Position numbers and translations under genes: made by a program | In this document: positions 9,268 to 17,884 of the stretch, piece by piece | How the letters are laid out: each line of letters starts with the position of its first letter | How positions within the stretch are numbered: position 1 is the stretch's first letter | Notes under the pieces: generated by a model | Told to the model about the DNA's origin: nothing | Seen by the model: only the letters and a program-made list of their open reading frames with translations | The model's database searches: none | Assembly (NCBI GenBank): GCA_003216465.1 | Contig: QCIU01000004.1 | Location: 62,001-126,000, forward strand | Direction of reading: 5' to 3' | DNA: 64,000 nucleotides | Source of the DNA: Prochlorococcus sp. AG-402-N10 | GTDB lineage: Bacteria; Cyanobacteriota; Cyanobacteriia; PCC-6307; Cyanobiaceae

Positions 9268-9447
9268 ATGAAGTCATTAAAGATTGATAAATATAGCATT
9301 GATTATTTACCAAATTTTTTAGTTAAGCTGCAAAAGAAGAAATCTACTAATTTACATTTAATAAGATGGCTACTGATCTGGTATTTTGGATTTTCAATAC
9401 TTTTATTATTGAGTTTGCATTCTTATTACATGGGGTTCAGCAAATAA
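9268..9447 (+). CDS. Small single-TM protein (59 aa; not in supplied ORF track)
   Basis: Hand translation: MKSLKIDKYSIDYLPNFLVKLQKKKSTNLHLIRWLLIWYFGFSILLLLSLHSYYMGFSK*. Confidence 0.5.
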   Translation: MKSLKIDKYSIDYLPNFLVKLQKKKSTNLHLIRWLLIWYFGFSILLLLSLHSYYMGFSK

Positions 9448-9472
9448 ATTACATAATTTTTACTTAATAGCA

Positions 9473-9670
9473 TTATATAAACAGGTCTCCCAAGTCTTTG
9501 TAAAGGTCATCTTCTTCTGTTAGATTCTCTGATAAATCAATATTATCTTTCTCTAAGAGAGTAACCTCAACCTTTGAGTTATAGTAAAGATATCCAAGGG
9601 CTCCTAAAAAAATAGTGAATGGTAAAATCATAAGAAAAGTATTTGACTTAGATTGAATATAGTGCAACAC
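9473..9670 (-). CDS. Small membrane protein (65 aa or shorter)
   Basis: Intact ORF with N-terminal TM; GTG start falls inside a repeat, so a later start is possible. Confidence 0.5.
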   Translation of the reverse strand: MLHYIQSKSNTFLMILPFTIFLGALGYLYYNSKVEVTLLEKDNIDLSENLTEEDDLYKDLGDLFI

Positions 9671-9680
9671 TTACTATAGT
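9661..9680. repeat. Operator-like repeat, copy 1 (AGTGCAACACTTACTATAGT)
   Basis: Near-identical to copy 2 at 10099..10114. Confidence 0.55.
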
Positions 9681-9698
9681 CAAGAGCTGCACTTTTTA

Positions 9699-10085
9699 AT
9701 GCCTACAAAAAAAAGAAGAGTTGGCTTTATTCCTAGAAGTGAGGTACTGGAAGTAATATATAAATTAAGTTTTGAAAGTAATTTAAGCAATTCTAAAATA
9801 ATTAATATTTTGATTGAGGAAGCCTTAAGTAATAGAGGGCTAATTAATATAGTGAAAAGTAATGGCATTTATAATAATAGTACTAGTAATAATTTATATA
9901 ATAATGATTATTTAACAAAGGAAAATTCAAAAAAGGAATTAATTTCTAAGTTAAAAAATGATTATATGAAGAATAAAAATACATACAATAAAGAAGCTAA
10001 AAATGAACTCCTTGATTCTGATATATACGATAAGTTTTTAATGTTTCTTGAATTTAAAGAAAAATTTCTGAAAAGTAATTTATAA
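9699..10085 (+). CDS. Ribbon-helix-helix-like DNA-binding protein (128 aa)
   Basis: N-terminus KKRRVGFIPRSEVLEVIYKLSFESNLSNSKIINILIEEALSNRG follows an RHH/CopG beta-alpha-alpha pattern. Confidence 0.55.
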   Translation: MPTKKRRVGFIPRSEVLEVIYKLSFESNLSNSKIINILIEEALSNRGLINIVKSNGIYNNSTSNNLYNNDYLTKENSKKELISKLKNDYMKNKNTYNKEAKNELLDSDIYDKFLMFLEFKEKFLKSNL

Positions 10086-10088
10086 ATA

Positions 10089-10109
10089 AGTGTTGCATAG
10101 TGCAGCACT
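10089..10109. repeat. Inverted repeat AGTGTTGCA-TAG-TGCAGCACT, overlapping repeat copy 2 (10099..10114)
   Basis: 8/9 arm complementarity with 3-nt spacer; sits just 3' of the RHH-like gene. Confidence 0.6.
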
Positions 10110-10248
10110 TATAGTTATTCTTTGATCGTGTTGTTTCTTAGGAAAGTATGCCAATGAATATTCATACCTTCAGTGTATATAAATTGTTTATAAGTAATTA
10201 ACAATATTAAAACCATTCTAAAACCTTTTAATTTTTTAACGAACAATT

Positions 10249-10581
10249 ATGACTTTTTCTTCTCCTATACTAACTCTTAACCTTTTACCTCCAGAAAAAT
10301 TATGTTGTGACTTTAATTATTGGAGCCGTTTGTTTTCTCAAGATATGCAACAACTTTGGAGCAAAGGGCATGGAGTTCCCTTAAACAAACTCCCTTCTGG
10401 AGTCTCTGATTTGATTTTTCCATATTTATTATTAGCCCTCTCAGACTACAAAATATCAAATAAAAAATTACTATCTGGTATAGGTATTGATAATTTAATA
10501 AACCTTTGGTTTGATAAATATTCGTTAAATAAGGATGGTTATTTTGAACTTATTTCTCCAACAAATGTCATAGAGTTTTAA
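10249..10581 (+). CDS. Hypothetical protein (110 aa)
   Basis: Intact ORF, not low complexity. Confidence 0.6.
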   Translation: MTFSSPILTLNLLPPEKLCCDFNYWSRLFSQDMQQLWSKGHGVPLNKLPSGVSDLIFPYLLLALSDYKISNKKLLSGIGIDNLINLWFDKYSLNKDGYFELISPTNVIEF

Positions 10582-10609
10582 AATTATTGCATTGATATTG
10601 TAAGAGAGT

Positions 10610-10789
10610 TTAGTACAAATTATTAGAAGAACCAATTGTTAAATTTTGAGTGGACATCAAGTAAAATTTTTCATGGACAGAGTCGCTAAACTCTTTCTCG
10701 TTTGAATAGTCCACTAAGTCAATTGGATCAATATTTGCATCAAACCATTCGTCGTATTCTATTTGATTTGGTTCTGCATAATAACTCAT
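10610..10789 (-). CDS. Small acidic hypothetical protein (59 aa; not in supplied ORF track)
   Basis: Hand translation: MSYYAEPNQIEYDEWFDANIDPIDLVDYSNEKEFSDSVHEKFYLMSTQNLTIGSSNNLY*. Confidence 0.5.
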   Translation of the reverse strand: MSYYAEPNQIEYDEWFDANIDPIDLVDYSNEKEFSDSVHEKFYLMSTQNLTIGSSNNLY

Positions 10790-11076
10790 AACTAATTATT
10801 AGCGACTTAAATTCAATCAAACTGTACATCCGCTACATTATTAAAATAACTTTATTGCTTATTTTAAATTAAAAGGAATATCAATTAAAATTATAATTAC
10901 TTTATTTCTATTTGCCGTAATAAGATTTTTTTCACAACTTTAAAACCATAGAAGTTAACTAAAATAATTAATAAAAATATATTTATTTCTTAACTAACTT
11001 ATAAATATAATTGCCAAAATTTAGAAAAATATTTATCAACTAACAAATTGGTAAAACTAAGTAGAACTTAAATCAA

Positions 11077-11119
11077 AAGCGGACTAAATCTTCGTGGAGT
11101 AATAGACTTTAGCCCGCTT
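11077..11119. other. Stem-loop (imperfect inverted repeat)
   Basis: AAGCGGACTAAA ... TTTAGCCCGCTT, about 12-bp stem with one A.C mismatch; T-richer flank on the minus-strand side. Confidence 0.45.
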
Positions 11120-11254
11120 CATATTACTAGCAAGAAAATAGTTAAGTGGCAAGTGATTTTCTATTTGTTTATTCTTTATGCCATCTAAAATGTTATTCTT
11201 ATTGCAATGCAGATTAATTAATTTTTATGATGTATCTATAATTTAAATAATATA

Positions 11255-11596
11255 TTACTTTATGTAGTTTAATAAGATTTCTGCTAGCTTTAGTTCATTA
11301 TTGAACCACGCTCTAATCGCCATAGATCTTCTTGGGTCATAGAAATTTTGATTCCTATACCAATTAAGTACTTCTGAGTCAGACTTATTACCGTTACAGG
11401 ATAAACAACATGGAACACAATTACTTGTGATACTTTTACCTCCTTTTGATTTGGGATATAGATGATCCAACGACTCGGAGGGATTACCGCAATAAATACA
11501 TTTGTTTTTAGTTAATTTATGTAGTGAATCCCTCCAGTTTTTATTGCTTATCTTGGGACACAACTGCTCAAGGTAAATTGCATCTTGATTATGCAT
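11255..11596 (-). CDS. HNH endonuclease family protein
   Basis: CIYCGNPSESLDHLYPKSKGGKSITSNCVPCCLSCNGNKSD. Confidence 0.85.
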   Translation of the reverse strand: MHNQDAIYLEQLCPKISNKNWRDSLHKLTKNKCIYCGNPSESLDHLYPKSKGGKSITSNCVPCCLSCNGNKSDSEVLNWYRNQNFYDPRRSMAIRAWFNNELKLAEILLNYIK

Positions 11597-11734
11597 AACA
11601 TACTTTAAGATTAAATTGATAATAACAGTTTTTCTAATATTTTGAATATTGTGATTAAGGTCAGAATATTTATAAAAAGGTAATATTTATAGCATTTAAT
11701 TACACTAAATTTAATTCAAATAATTTTATATTAT

Positions 11735-12550
11735 ATGATTATTTTTACTTCGCATGATCAAATCATTCATGAATATTCTTTATATAAATACTTTTTAATA
11801 TTTTCAATTTCTTTTATTTCTAATATGTTTTCAGCTATCTCGGGGGGAGGTGCAGGTCTAATACAATTACCAGCTTTGATTTTATCTGGATTGCCTTATT
11901 ATCAAGCTCTTGCAACTCATAAAATCGCAACTGTTGCCCTGGGATTAGGAGGTTCTATAAGAAATTCTAAATTGCTTAGAAAAGATGTGAATGTTATTTG
12001 TCAAATACTAATTTTCGGGACTCCAGGAGTAATTTTAGGATCATGGATTGTGAAATTTCTTTCCGAGCAATTTCTTTATTTAATATTAGGCATTCTCTCG
12101 ATATTTCTTGCAGTGTACTCAATTCGCAAAAAATCATTAGGCATGAATTCTTTAAATGAAAATATCAAACTAATTTTTAAAATAGAATTTATAATAACTA
12201 TTTTTATAATAGGAATTTTAAACGGTTCTGTTTCATCAGGAACGGGTTTATTAATGACTATGTTATTAATTAAATCTTATAAAATTGATTTTCTTAGAGC
12301 TGTTAGTTTAACTTTTTTTACGGTAGGAATTTTTTGGAATGCAATGGGTGCAATACTTCTTAGCAGGATAGGCTTTATACCAATAAATCTACTATTAATT
12401 CTTATATCTGGTTCTTTTACTGGGGGGTATCTTGGGGCCCATTTATCTAATTTAAAAGGAAATAAATTAATTAAAAATACTTTTACAATTGTATGTTTGC
12501 TTGTAGGAATTAGTTTATTAATAAAGTCTCTAGAACTTTTTTTTATGTAA
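11735..12550 (+). CDS. TauE/SafE-family membrane permease
   Basis: Multi-TM protein with duplicated TauE/SafE-like motifs (GGGAGLIQLPALILSGLPYYQALATHK, GTGLLMTMLL). Confidence 0.8.
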   Translation: MIIFTSHDQIIHEYSLYKYFLIFSISFISNMFSAISGGGAGLIQLPALILSGLPYYQALATHKIATVALGLGGSIRNSKLLRKDVNVICQILIFGTPGVILGSWIVKFLSEQFLYLILGILSIFLAVYSIRKKSLGMNSLNENIKLIFKIEFIITIFIIGILNGSVSSGTGLLMTMLLIKSYKIDFLRAVSLTFFTVGIFWNAMGAILLSRIGFIPINLLLILISGSFTGGYLGAHLSNLKGNKLIKNTFTIVCLLVGISLLIKSLELFFM

Positions 12551-12551
12551 A

Positions 12552-12635
12552 TTAAGTAAACGCAAATGCCAAAACAGCTGTTGTAGTTAAAAATAGACCA
12601 ACTGCAGCAGTAGCCGTTAACAGAGATATGTTCAT
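12552..12635 (-). CDS. 27-aa single-TM peptide (not in supplied ORF track)
   Basis: Hand translation: MNISLLTATAAVGLFLTTTAVLAFAFT*. Confidence 0.45.
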   Translation of the reverse strand: MNISLLTATAAVGLFLTTTAVLAFAFT

Positions 12636-12746
12636 TTTTATAATAAATTAAAATATTAATTTCATTCTTAGCTAAATACTGTATAACAAAATACCTTTAA
12701 GTAGAAATTTCGGTTTCCAAATTCGAAATAATTTAAAAAAAAAAAA

Positions 12747-12766
12747 GGCCTCATAAATATGAGGCC
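12747..12766 (-). terminator. Rho-independent terminator, minus strand
   Basis: Perfect palindrome GGCCTCATAAATATGAGGCC with poly-A on the + strand side, i.e. a U-tract on the minus strand. Confidence 0.75.
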
Positions 12767-12873
12767 GGGTGATGGGGAACCTTATTTTTAATCCAATTTT
12801 AATAAAAATGCAACCCCCTATCTGTAGTGGATCTAACTAGTTTAATAAACGCTACCTGTAGTGTTGATATCTA
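12747..12873 (-). ncRNA. Candidate small RNA of about 125 nt
   Basis: No plausible ORF; ends at a strong terminator; minus-strand TTGACA (12906-12901), 15-nt spacer, TATTAA (12885-12880) upstream; TSS position inferred. Confidence 0.5.
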
Positions 12874-13040
12874 TCGTTTTTAATAGGGTCTTAGAATTAA
12901 TGTCAAAACTTGTAATAATTAATGTTTTCAGCTTAAAAGTAGCTTCATATTTAATTTTTTTTTTAACCCTGATAAACTTGTTAAAGGTCAGATTCAATGT
13001 ATTATTCAAAAAAATAGTTTTGATAAATTAAACACACTTT

Positions 13041-13268
13041 ATGATTGAATTAACTTTATTAACTCTTTTAAATTTCGTTGGGGATAATTTCTGTGAATAT
13101 AGAAATTTAGGTTATGACAATTATAAATCTTTACTTCTTTCTTATAGTGATGCAAGTGAAAAGTACGGCCCATTAAAGGTAAAGAAAGTTATTGAAAATT
13201 CAGATAATTTTAAGGTCGCAGCAGTCGCTATTGCTGCGATTAAGTGTCCACAACATATAATTGAATAA
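13041..13268 (+). CDS. Hypothetical protein (75 aa)
   Basis: Intact ORF; stop region abuts the next ORF. Confidence 0.5.
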   Translation: MIELTLLTLLNFVGDNFCEYRNLGYDNYKSLLLSYSDASEKYGPLKVKKVIENSDNFKVAAVAIAAIKCPQHIIE

Positions 13269-13540
13269 TGAAATTTGAAGTTAAAACTCAAAATGATGAT
13301 TATGCTAAATCCTTATTTAGAGTTTTTATAACTTTAGGAATTATTTCTATCTTAATAATTCTTTCTAATATCTCGGTTAAAGTCGGAAGAGTTTCTAGAT
13401 ATTATGAAATAAATTATTTATGTAAGCTTCTTAAAATTGAAAAATCTCCCAATAATTTTAAGAAATTATCAAAATTAACTAATCAAGAAAGCAAGCAAAA
13501 GGTATGGGATCTATGTAGAGAAATCGTCAGATTATATTAA
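13268..13540 (+). CDS. Hypothetical single-TM protein (90 aa)
   Basis: TAATG overlap with the upstream ORF; one hydrophobic helix. Confidence 0.5.
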   Translation: MKFEVKTQNDDYAKSLFRVFITLGIISILIILSNISVKVGRVSRYYEINYLCKLLKIEKSPNNFKKLSKLTNQESKQKVWDLCREIVRLY

Positions 13541-14370
13541 CTAGAGGCTGATGTGTAATATTTGAGAGCAAATAACCAAAACCTTCTTGAAGCTATTAAA
13601 AATATTCCACATACAATTATTTCTAAAATTATTTCCCATAATTTTGCAAGGCCTAAGAAAACTCCTGATGGTATTGATGTTATGAATGCTATTGGTATGA
13701 AAATACTAAAAAATATTTTTAATGAAAAAGAAAAAGAATTTAATGGAAATCTTCCTATATAAAGAAAAGAGCGTAAAACTTCTGTTGCATTCCATGTTTT
13801 AACAAACCAAATTGTTGTTGTGGAGATCAAAAACCATAAGCTGTAAAGTATTAAAATAGAACAAATTACTGTTGTTAAGCATAAAAATAGAAATGCTAAA
13901 TTAATATTAATTTGATTGATTCTTATGCAGTAAAACAGTAAAGCAAATCCTAATATTATTTCTAAAAATCCAGATGGTGCTATTTTTTTTAAAGAAATAA
14001 AAAATTGGCTATCTACGGGTTTAAGAAGAACAAAATCCAAGGTACCTTCTCTAATATGTTTAACTATCTCTGTAAGATTTGGATTGAACCAAGTATTTGT
14101 AATCCCATTTAATATTGTATAAATGCCTTGAATAATTAAGGCCTGTTGAAAATTCCAACCTCCAATATTATCAGTATTTTGGAAAAAGATCGTTAATAAA
14201 AATATGCTTCCAATCAAGCTTAGGATTGCTGTAACGAAATCAATTATTAAATTAGTCTTATATTCCAACTCTGAAGATAAGGAAGTGTATAAAAATAATG
14301 TATATATTTTTATGTATTTTTTTAACTTCATGAACCCATTGCAGTATATTTTTTTGTACCTAGATTCCAT
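13537..14370 (-). CDS. ABC-2 type transporter permease (start may be internal, MKLKKYIKIY)
   Basis: Multi-TM; adjacent to a second permease and an ATPase. Confidence 0.75.
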   Translation of the reverse strand: MESRYKKIYCNGFMKLKKYIKIYTLFLYTSLSSELEYKTNLIIDFVTAILSLIGSIFLLTIFFQNTDNIGGWNFQQALIIQGIYTILNGITNTWFNPNLTEIVKHIREGTLDFVLLKPVDSQFFISLKKIAPSGFLEIILGFALLFYCIRINQININLAFLFLCLTTVICSILILYSLWFLISTTTIWFVKTWNATEVLRSFLYIGRFPLNSFSFSLKIFFSIFIPIAFITSIPSGVFLGLAKLWEIILEIIVCGIFLIASRRFWLFALKYYTSASS

Positions 14371-15119
14371 ATCCGTTTAAAAACTGGAAAAAGTATCGAA
14401 ATCCAAATTAATTGCATTAGAAATCCTGATATCATGTTGGTTTTGTTTCCTGATAACAAATTTGCAGGAAAATCAATTAAGTAAGGGAAAGGAGTTATGT
14501 ATATCCATGACTTTACTTTTTCTGGAAAGGATATTACTGGGGCTAATAGCCCAGATAGGAATAGAGTTGGTATAAATAATAATCTTTCTATTGATGAAGC
14601 CTTTTCTGTCCAAAAACATAAACAAGCAATAATTGATTGAATTAAAAACTGAATTAAAAAAGATAAAAAGGTAGAAATACATGATAATAAAAAAATACCC
14701 AAGCTTGGTATCCATAAACTTTCAGGATTAAAAAGAAAAAAAATTAATGCAATTATTATTGCAAAAGGAAAGCGAGTAAATTGTTCTGCTATATGTTGAG
14801 CAAAATATCTAAAAAAAGGATTGAGTGGTTGAATAAGGTATGGTGATATTCTCCCTAAAAGTGCATCTTCTTCAAAAGTAAAAACAACCCATACTACAGA
14901 AAATTGACGAACAAAAAATGCACTCAAAAAATACCTTGAAAGCATTATATTGCTTAAGTTGATAGATTCGTTCAAGTTATTGTTTGTCCAGATATTAAGC
15001 ATAAAAAAAGGTATTATTCCTGATATTGCCCACAAAGCAATCTCTACTCTATATTCCAGCATATTTGAATATTGTACTTTTAATAGTGTTGTGAGTTTGT
15101 TTATATTTAAATTAGACAT
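14328..15119 (-). CDS. ABC-2 type transporter permease
   Basis: Multi-TM; cotranscribed arrangement with an ATPase. Confidence 0.8.
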   Translation of the reverse strand: MSNLNINKLTTLLKVQYSNMLEYRVEIALWAISGIIPFFMLNIWTNNNLNESINLSNIMLSRYFLSAFFVRQFSVVWVVFTFEEDALLGRISPYLIQPLNPFFRYFAQHIAEQFTRFPFAIIIALIFFLFNPESLWIPSLGIFLLSCISTFLSFLIQFLIQSIIACLCFWTEKASSIERLLFIPTLFLSGLLAPVISFPEKVKSWIYITPFPYLIDFPANLLSGNKTNMISGFLMQLIWISILFPVFKRIWNLGTKKYTAMGS

Positions 15120-16109
15120 TTATACTTTTTTATTTATAAGAATCTCCCCTATTATCTCGTCTACAGGAGTTTCGCTAATATATAGATCTTCAATGTCAAA
15201 TTTGTTTAATATTTCCTTTAAGGTAGATGTAATAGCATTTTTTTTAATTGTTAATGTTATTTCTTTCTTATTTCTATTTTTAATCATTAAGCCTGAATTG
15301 CTTAATTGATTTGCATCCTTATCAGATCTGCAAATAATTAAAATGTCATTAACAGGAGATAATTTTTTTAATAGTTTATCAAGGCTCCCATCATACGTAA
15401 TGCTCCCTTCGTGCACACATATTACCCTCCTGCACAAATATGTAATATCCTTCATATAGTGACTGGTTAGACATATTGTTGCTTCAGTTTCTTTATTATA
15501 AATTTGCAGAAATTTCCTAAGATTACGTTGCGCATTTATATCAAGTCCTAATGTAGGTTCATCTAAAAATAAAATATTAGGCTTATGTATTAAGGCTGCT
15601 AATAATTCCGCTTTCATTCTTTGCCCTAATGACAATTTACGAACAGGTATATAAAGCTCCTTATCTATCTCAAGCATCTCTGACAATCTTTTGATTCTTC
15701 TTTTGGCTTCAAATTTATCTATGTCATAGATTGCAGCATTTAAGTAAAAAGATTCAATTGGTGGTAAATCCCAAATAAGTTGTTGTTTTTGCCCCATTAT
15801 TAAAGTTATATTCTTAAGGAAATTGACCTTTCTTTTGTAAGGCAGATAACCTGAAACCGATAATTTACCAGCACTTGGGTAAATTAAACCACAAAGCATT
15901 TTCAGAATTGTTGTTTTACCAGCACCGTTTGCCCCTAGGAAACCAATTATTTCTCCTCTTTTAATTTCAAAGCTTATATCTTTAATAACATTAATATTTT
16001 GAGTTTCCCTTCTAAAGAAATGTTTAATTGTTCCTTTTAATCCGGGTTTTTTTGAAGCGATTTCAAATGATTTAGATAAGTTTTCTACTTTTATAATATT
16101 TTGTTCCAT
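15120..16109 (-). CDS. ABC-2 type transporter ATPase
   Basis: GANGAGKTT, LSLGQRMK, ILFLDEP motifs. Confidence 0.9.
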   Translation of the reverse strand: MEQNIIKVENLSKSFEIASKKPGLKGTIKHFFRRETQNINVIKDISFEIKRGEIIGFLGANGAGKTTILKMLCGLIYPSAGKLSVSGYLPYKRKVNFLKNITLIMGQKQQLIWDLPPIESFYLNAAIYDIDKFEAKRRIKRLSEMLEIDKELYIPVRKLSLGQRMKAELLAALIHKPNILFLDEPTLGLDINAQRNLRKFLQIYNKETEATICLTSHYMKDITYLCRRVICVHEGSITYDGSLDKLLKKLSPVNDILIICRSDKDANQLSNSGLMIKNRNKKEITLTIKKNAITSTLKEILNKFDIEDLYISETPVDEIIGEILINKKV

Positions 16110-16187
16110 ATAATTCGATTAAAGTTGTGTCTTTATTTCTTTAAATAAAAAAAAATTATTGTATCTTTTTGGTGAATTTTCAATAAA

Positions 16188-16577
16188 TTAAATAATATCT
16201 TTAAATGAAACTATTAACCAAGTTATAAAGTTAAATGGATTTATGAGTTCACCAAATTTGATTTTAGGCGTGTAATTAAAATTTTTTAAAAATTTTATGG
16301 TTAAATCATTATTAATATTTTTATTATTTACTCTTTCTTTTACATTTCCTGTTTCATCCAAAATTTCTATCTCATTTTCAAAAAACCATTCTTTTTTTCC
16401 ATTCGCTAATTTTAAGATAACACCAAGGCCCATCCCATCTGTAATTTTGAAATCACTAACAGTACATTTCGATGAAATATTTATAGCTTCAATAGTCTCC
16501 TTTTTTAATCTATCTTTTGAGAGTTTTAAATTTACTTGAACTAAATTACCTATCTCTACCTTATCTAAAATTGACAT
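16188..16577 (-). CDS. Conserved protein, DUF2862-like
   Basis: VEIGNLVQVNLKL...GLGVILKLANGKKEWFFENEIEIL pattern. Confidence 0.6.
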   Translation of the reverse strand: MSILDKVEIGNLVQVNLKLSKDRLKKETIEAINISSKCTVSDFKITDGMGLGVILKLANGKKEWFFENEIEILDETGNVKERVNNKNINNDLTIKFLKNFNYTPKIKFGELINPFNFITWLIVSFKDII

Positions 16578-16648
16578 TTTTATGAGTTATTATACCTATT
16601 AATTTTACGTAATTGTGAATGGGAATTATATCTATGGTTTATTTCACG

Positions 16649-16798
16649 TTAATTAGATTTACTAAATATTGCTTCGAGTACTTTTTTTATAGTTATTGCT
16701 ACTATTCTTAGCAATATAAAGCTTAGACCCAACCATCCTAATAAAACTGAAATAGATAATAAACTTGTACTAAGATCTCGTTGTAAGAATTCTTGCAT
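16649..16798 (-). CDS. Small membrane protein (49 aa; not in supplied ORF track)
   Basis: Hand translation: MQEFLQRDLSTSLLSISVLLGWLGLSFILLRIVAITIKKVLEAIFSKSN*. Confidence 0.5.
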   Translation of the reverse strand: MQEFLQRDLSTSLLSISVLLGWLGLSFILLRIVAITIKKVLEAIFSKSN

Positions 16799-17169
16799 AA
16801 AGAGAGATATTTTATAAATTGTTTACTTTAGTTTATTTTTTACTAATAGGTTTCATGAAAATTATTTAATATATTTATTATAATTAAATCTAACTTTACT
16901 TTTCGTAATTATTTTGATGATTTTATTTCTTAAGCTAATATGTCACTAACACAAATTTATAACTTTGGATCTCTCTTTTAATTCATATTTAGGGTTGTTT
17001 CTTATCCTTTTTGGTTGTATCGTTCGCATTGACTTTAAATTTAATATGCAAAAGGATTTACAATAACTTTAGTTTTACTATCCGTTATTTTTATTAATTT
17101 TTATAATTCATAAGAAATGTAATAATTTTGAACCAATTAAACTTATATTTATCTTAATTTAAAAATTAA

Positions 17170-17391
17170 TTGACTTTTTTCTCCAATGGGTTAATAATAA
17201 CCAAAAAATATAAATTTTACGTGAACAGAGACTTAGAAACTTTTAATTATTTTATTGAAGATATACTTTCTTCCGATATTAACTTGTTGAAATTTGAGCT
17301 TGATATTCTATTGATGCAAGATATTTTTAGATCAATTGATCTTGATATATTAAAAAGAATTGATACTCAGGAGGATATTGTTGTTGCTTAA
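17170..17391 (+). CDS. Hypothetical protein (73 aa)
   Basis: Intact ORF; stop overlaps next ATG. Confidence 0.5.
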   Translation: MTFFSNGLIITKKYKFYVNRDLETFNYFIEDILSSDINLLKFELDILLMQDIFRSIDLDILKRIDTQEDIVVA

Positions 17392-17522
17392 TGAAAGAAA
17401 ACATGAAATTTTTTTATGAAAGATTCTGGATTCCTTTTTTTGGTGGAATCTTATCAAAGTTTGTTTTCTTAATAGAGGGTAAACCTAAAGAAAATGACAA
17501 AATAAATAAGCCTGATATTTAA
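17391..17522 (+). CDS. Small hypothetical protein (43 aa; not in supplied ORF track)
   Basis: TAATG coupling to the upstream ORF; MKENMKFFYERFWIPFFGGILSKFVFLIEGKPKENDKINKPDI*. Confidence 0.45.
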   Translation: MKENMKFFYERFWIPFFGGILSKFVFLIEGKPKENDKINKPDI

Positions 17523-17675
17523 GAGCTATCAAAAGCATCTAAGCTTTTAATTTATTTGGGTTATATATTTTTATTATCTTCGATATATATTGAAAACAAC
17601 AAAAGATACTCCTTTAATTAAAAAAATTATGCAAGGTTAAAGTATCTAAATAAATAGTTTTACCTATCAAAAATA

Positions 17676-17855
17676 ATGCATAAAAAAAACGGTCGAAAAC
17701 CATATACAGTTTATTACAGAGATTTTCAAAATATTAGATTGGAAAATTGTTTCTATGCTCTTGATGCTTACGAAGCAAGATCACTAGCAATGGAATTCAA
17801 TAAATATATTAATGAACATCCAAATAGTATTGATTTAATAAGATGTGAAAAATAA
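17676..17855 (+). CDS. Small hypothetical protein (59 aa; not in supplied ORF track)
   Basis: MHKKNGRKPYTVYYRDFQNIRLENCFYALDAYEARSLAMEFNKYINEHPNSIDLIRCEK*. Confidence 0.5.
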   Translation: MHKKNGRKPYTVYYRDFQNIRLENCFYALDAYEARSLAMEFNKYINEHPNSIDLIRCEK

Positions 17856-17884
17856 AATATATTTTTAAAAGATAATTTTGATTA

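Noticed and set aside
12818-12863. Two CTA(T/C)CTGTAGTG copies considered as a CRISPR-like or iteron array
   Set aside because: Only two short copies; more consistent with an element within a single candidate RNA.
14950-15309. 119-aa + strand ORF across ABC-2 permease/ATPase junction
   Set aside because: Antisense to two well-supported genes; hydrophobic shadow translation.
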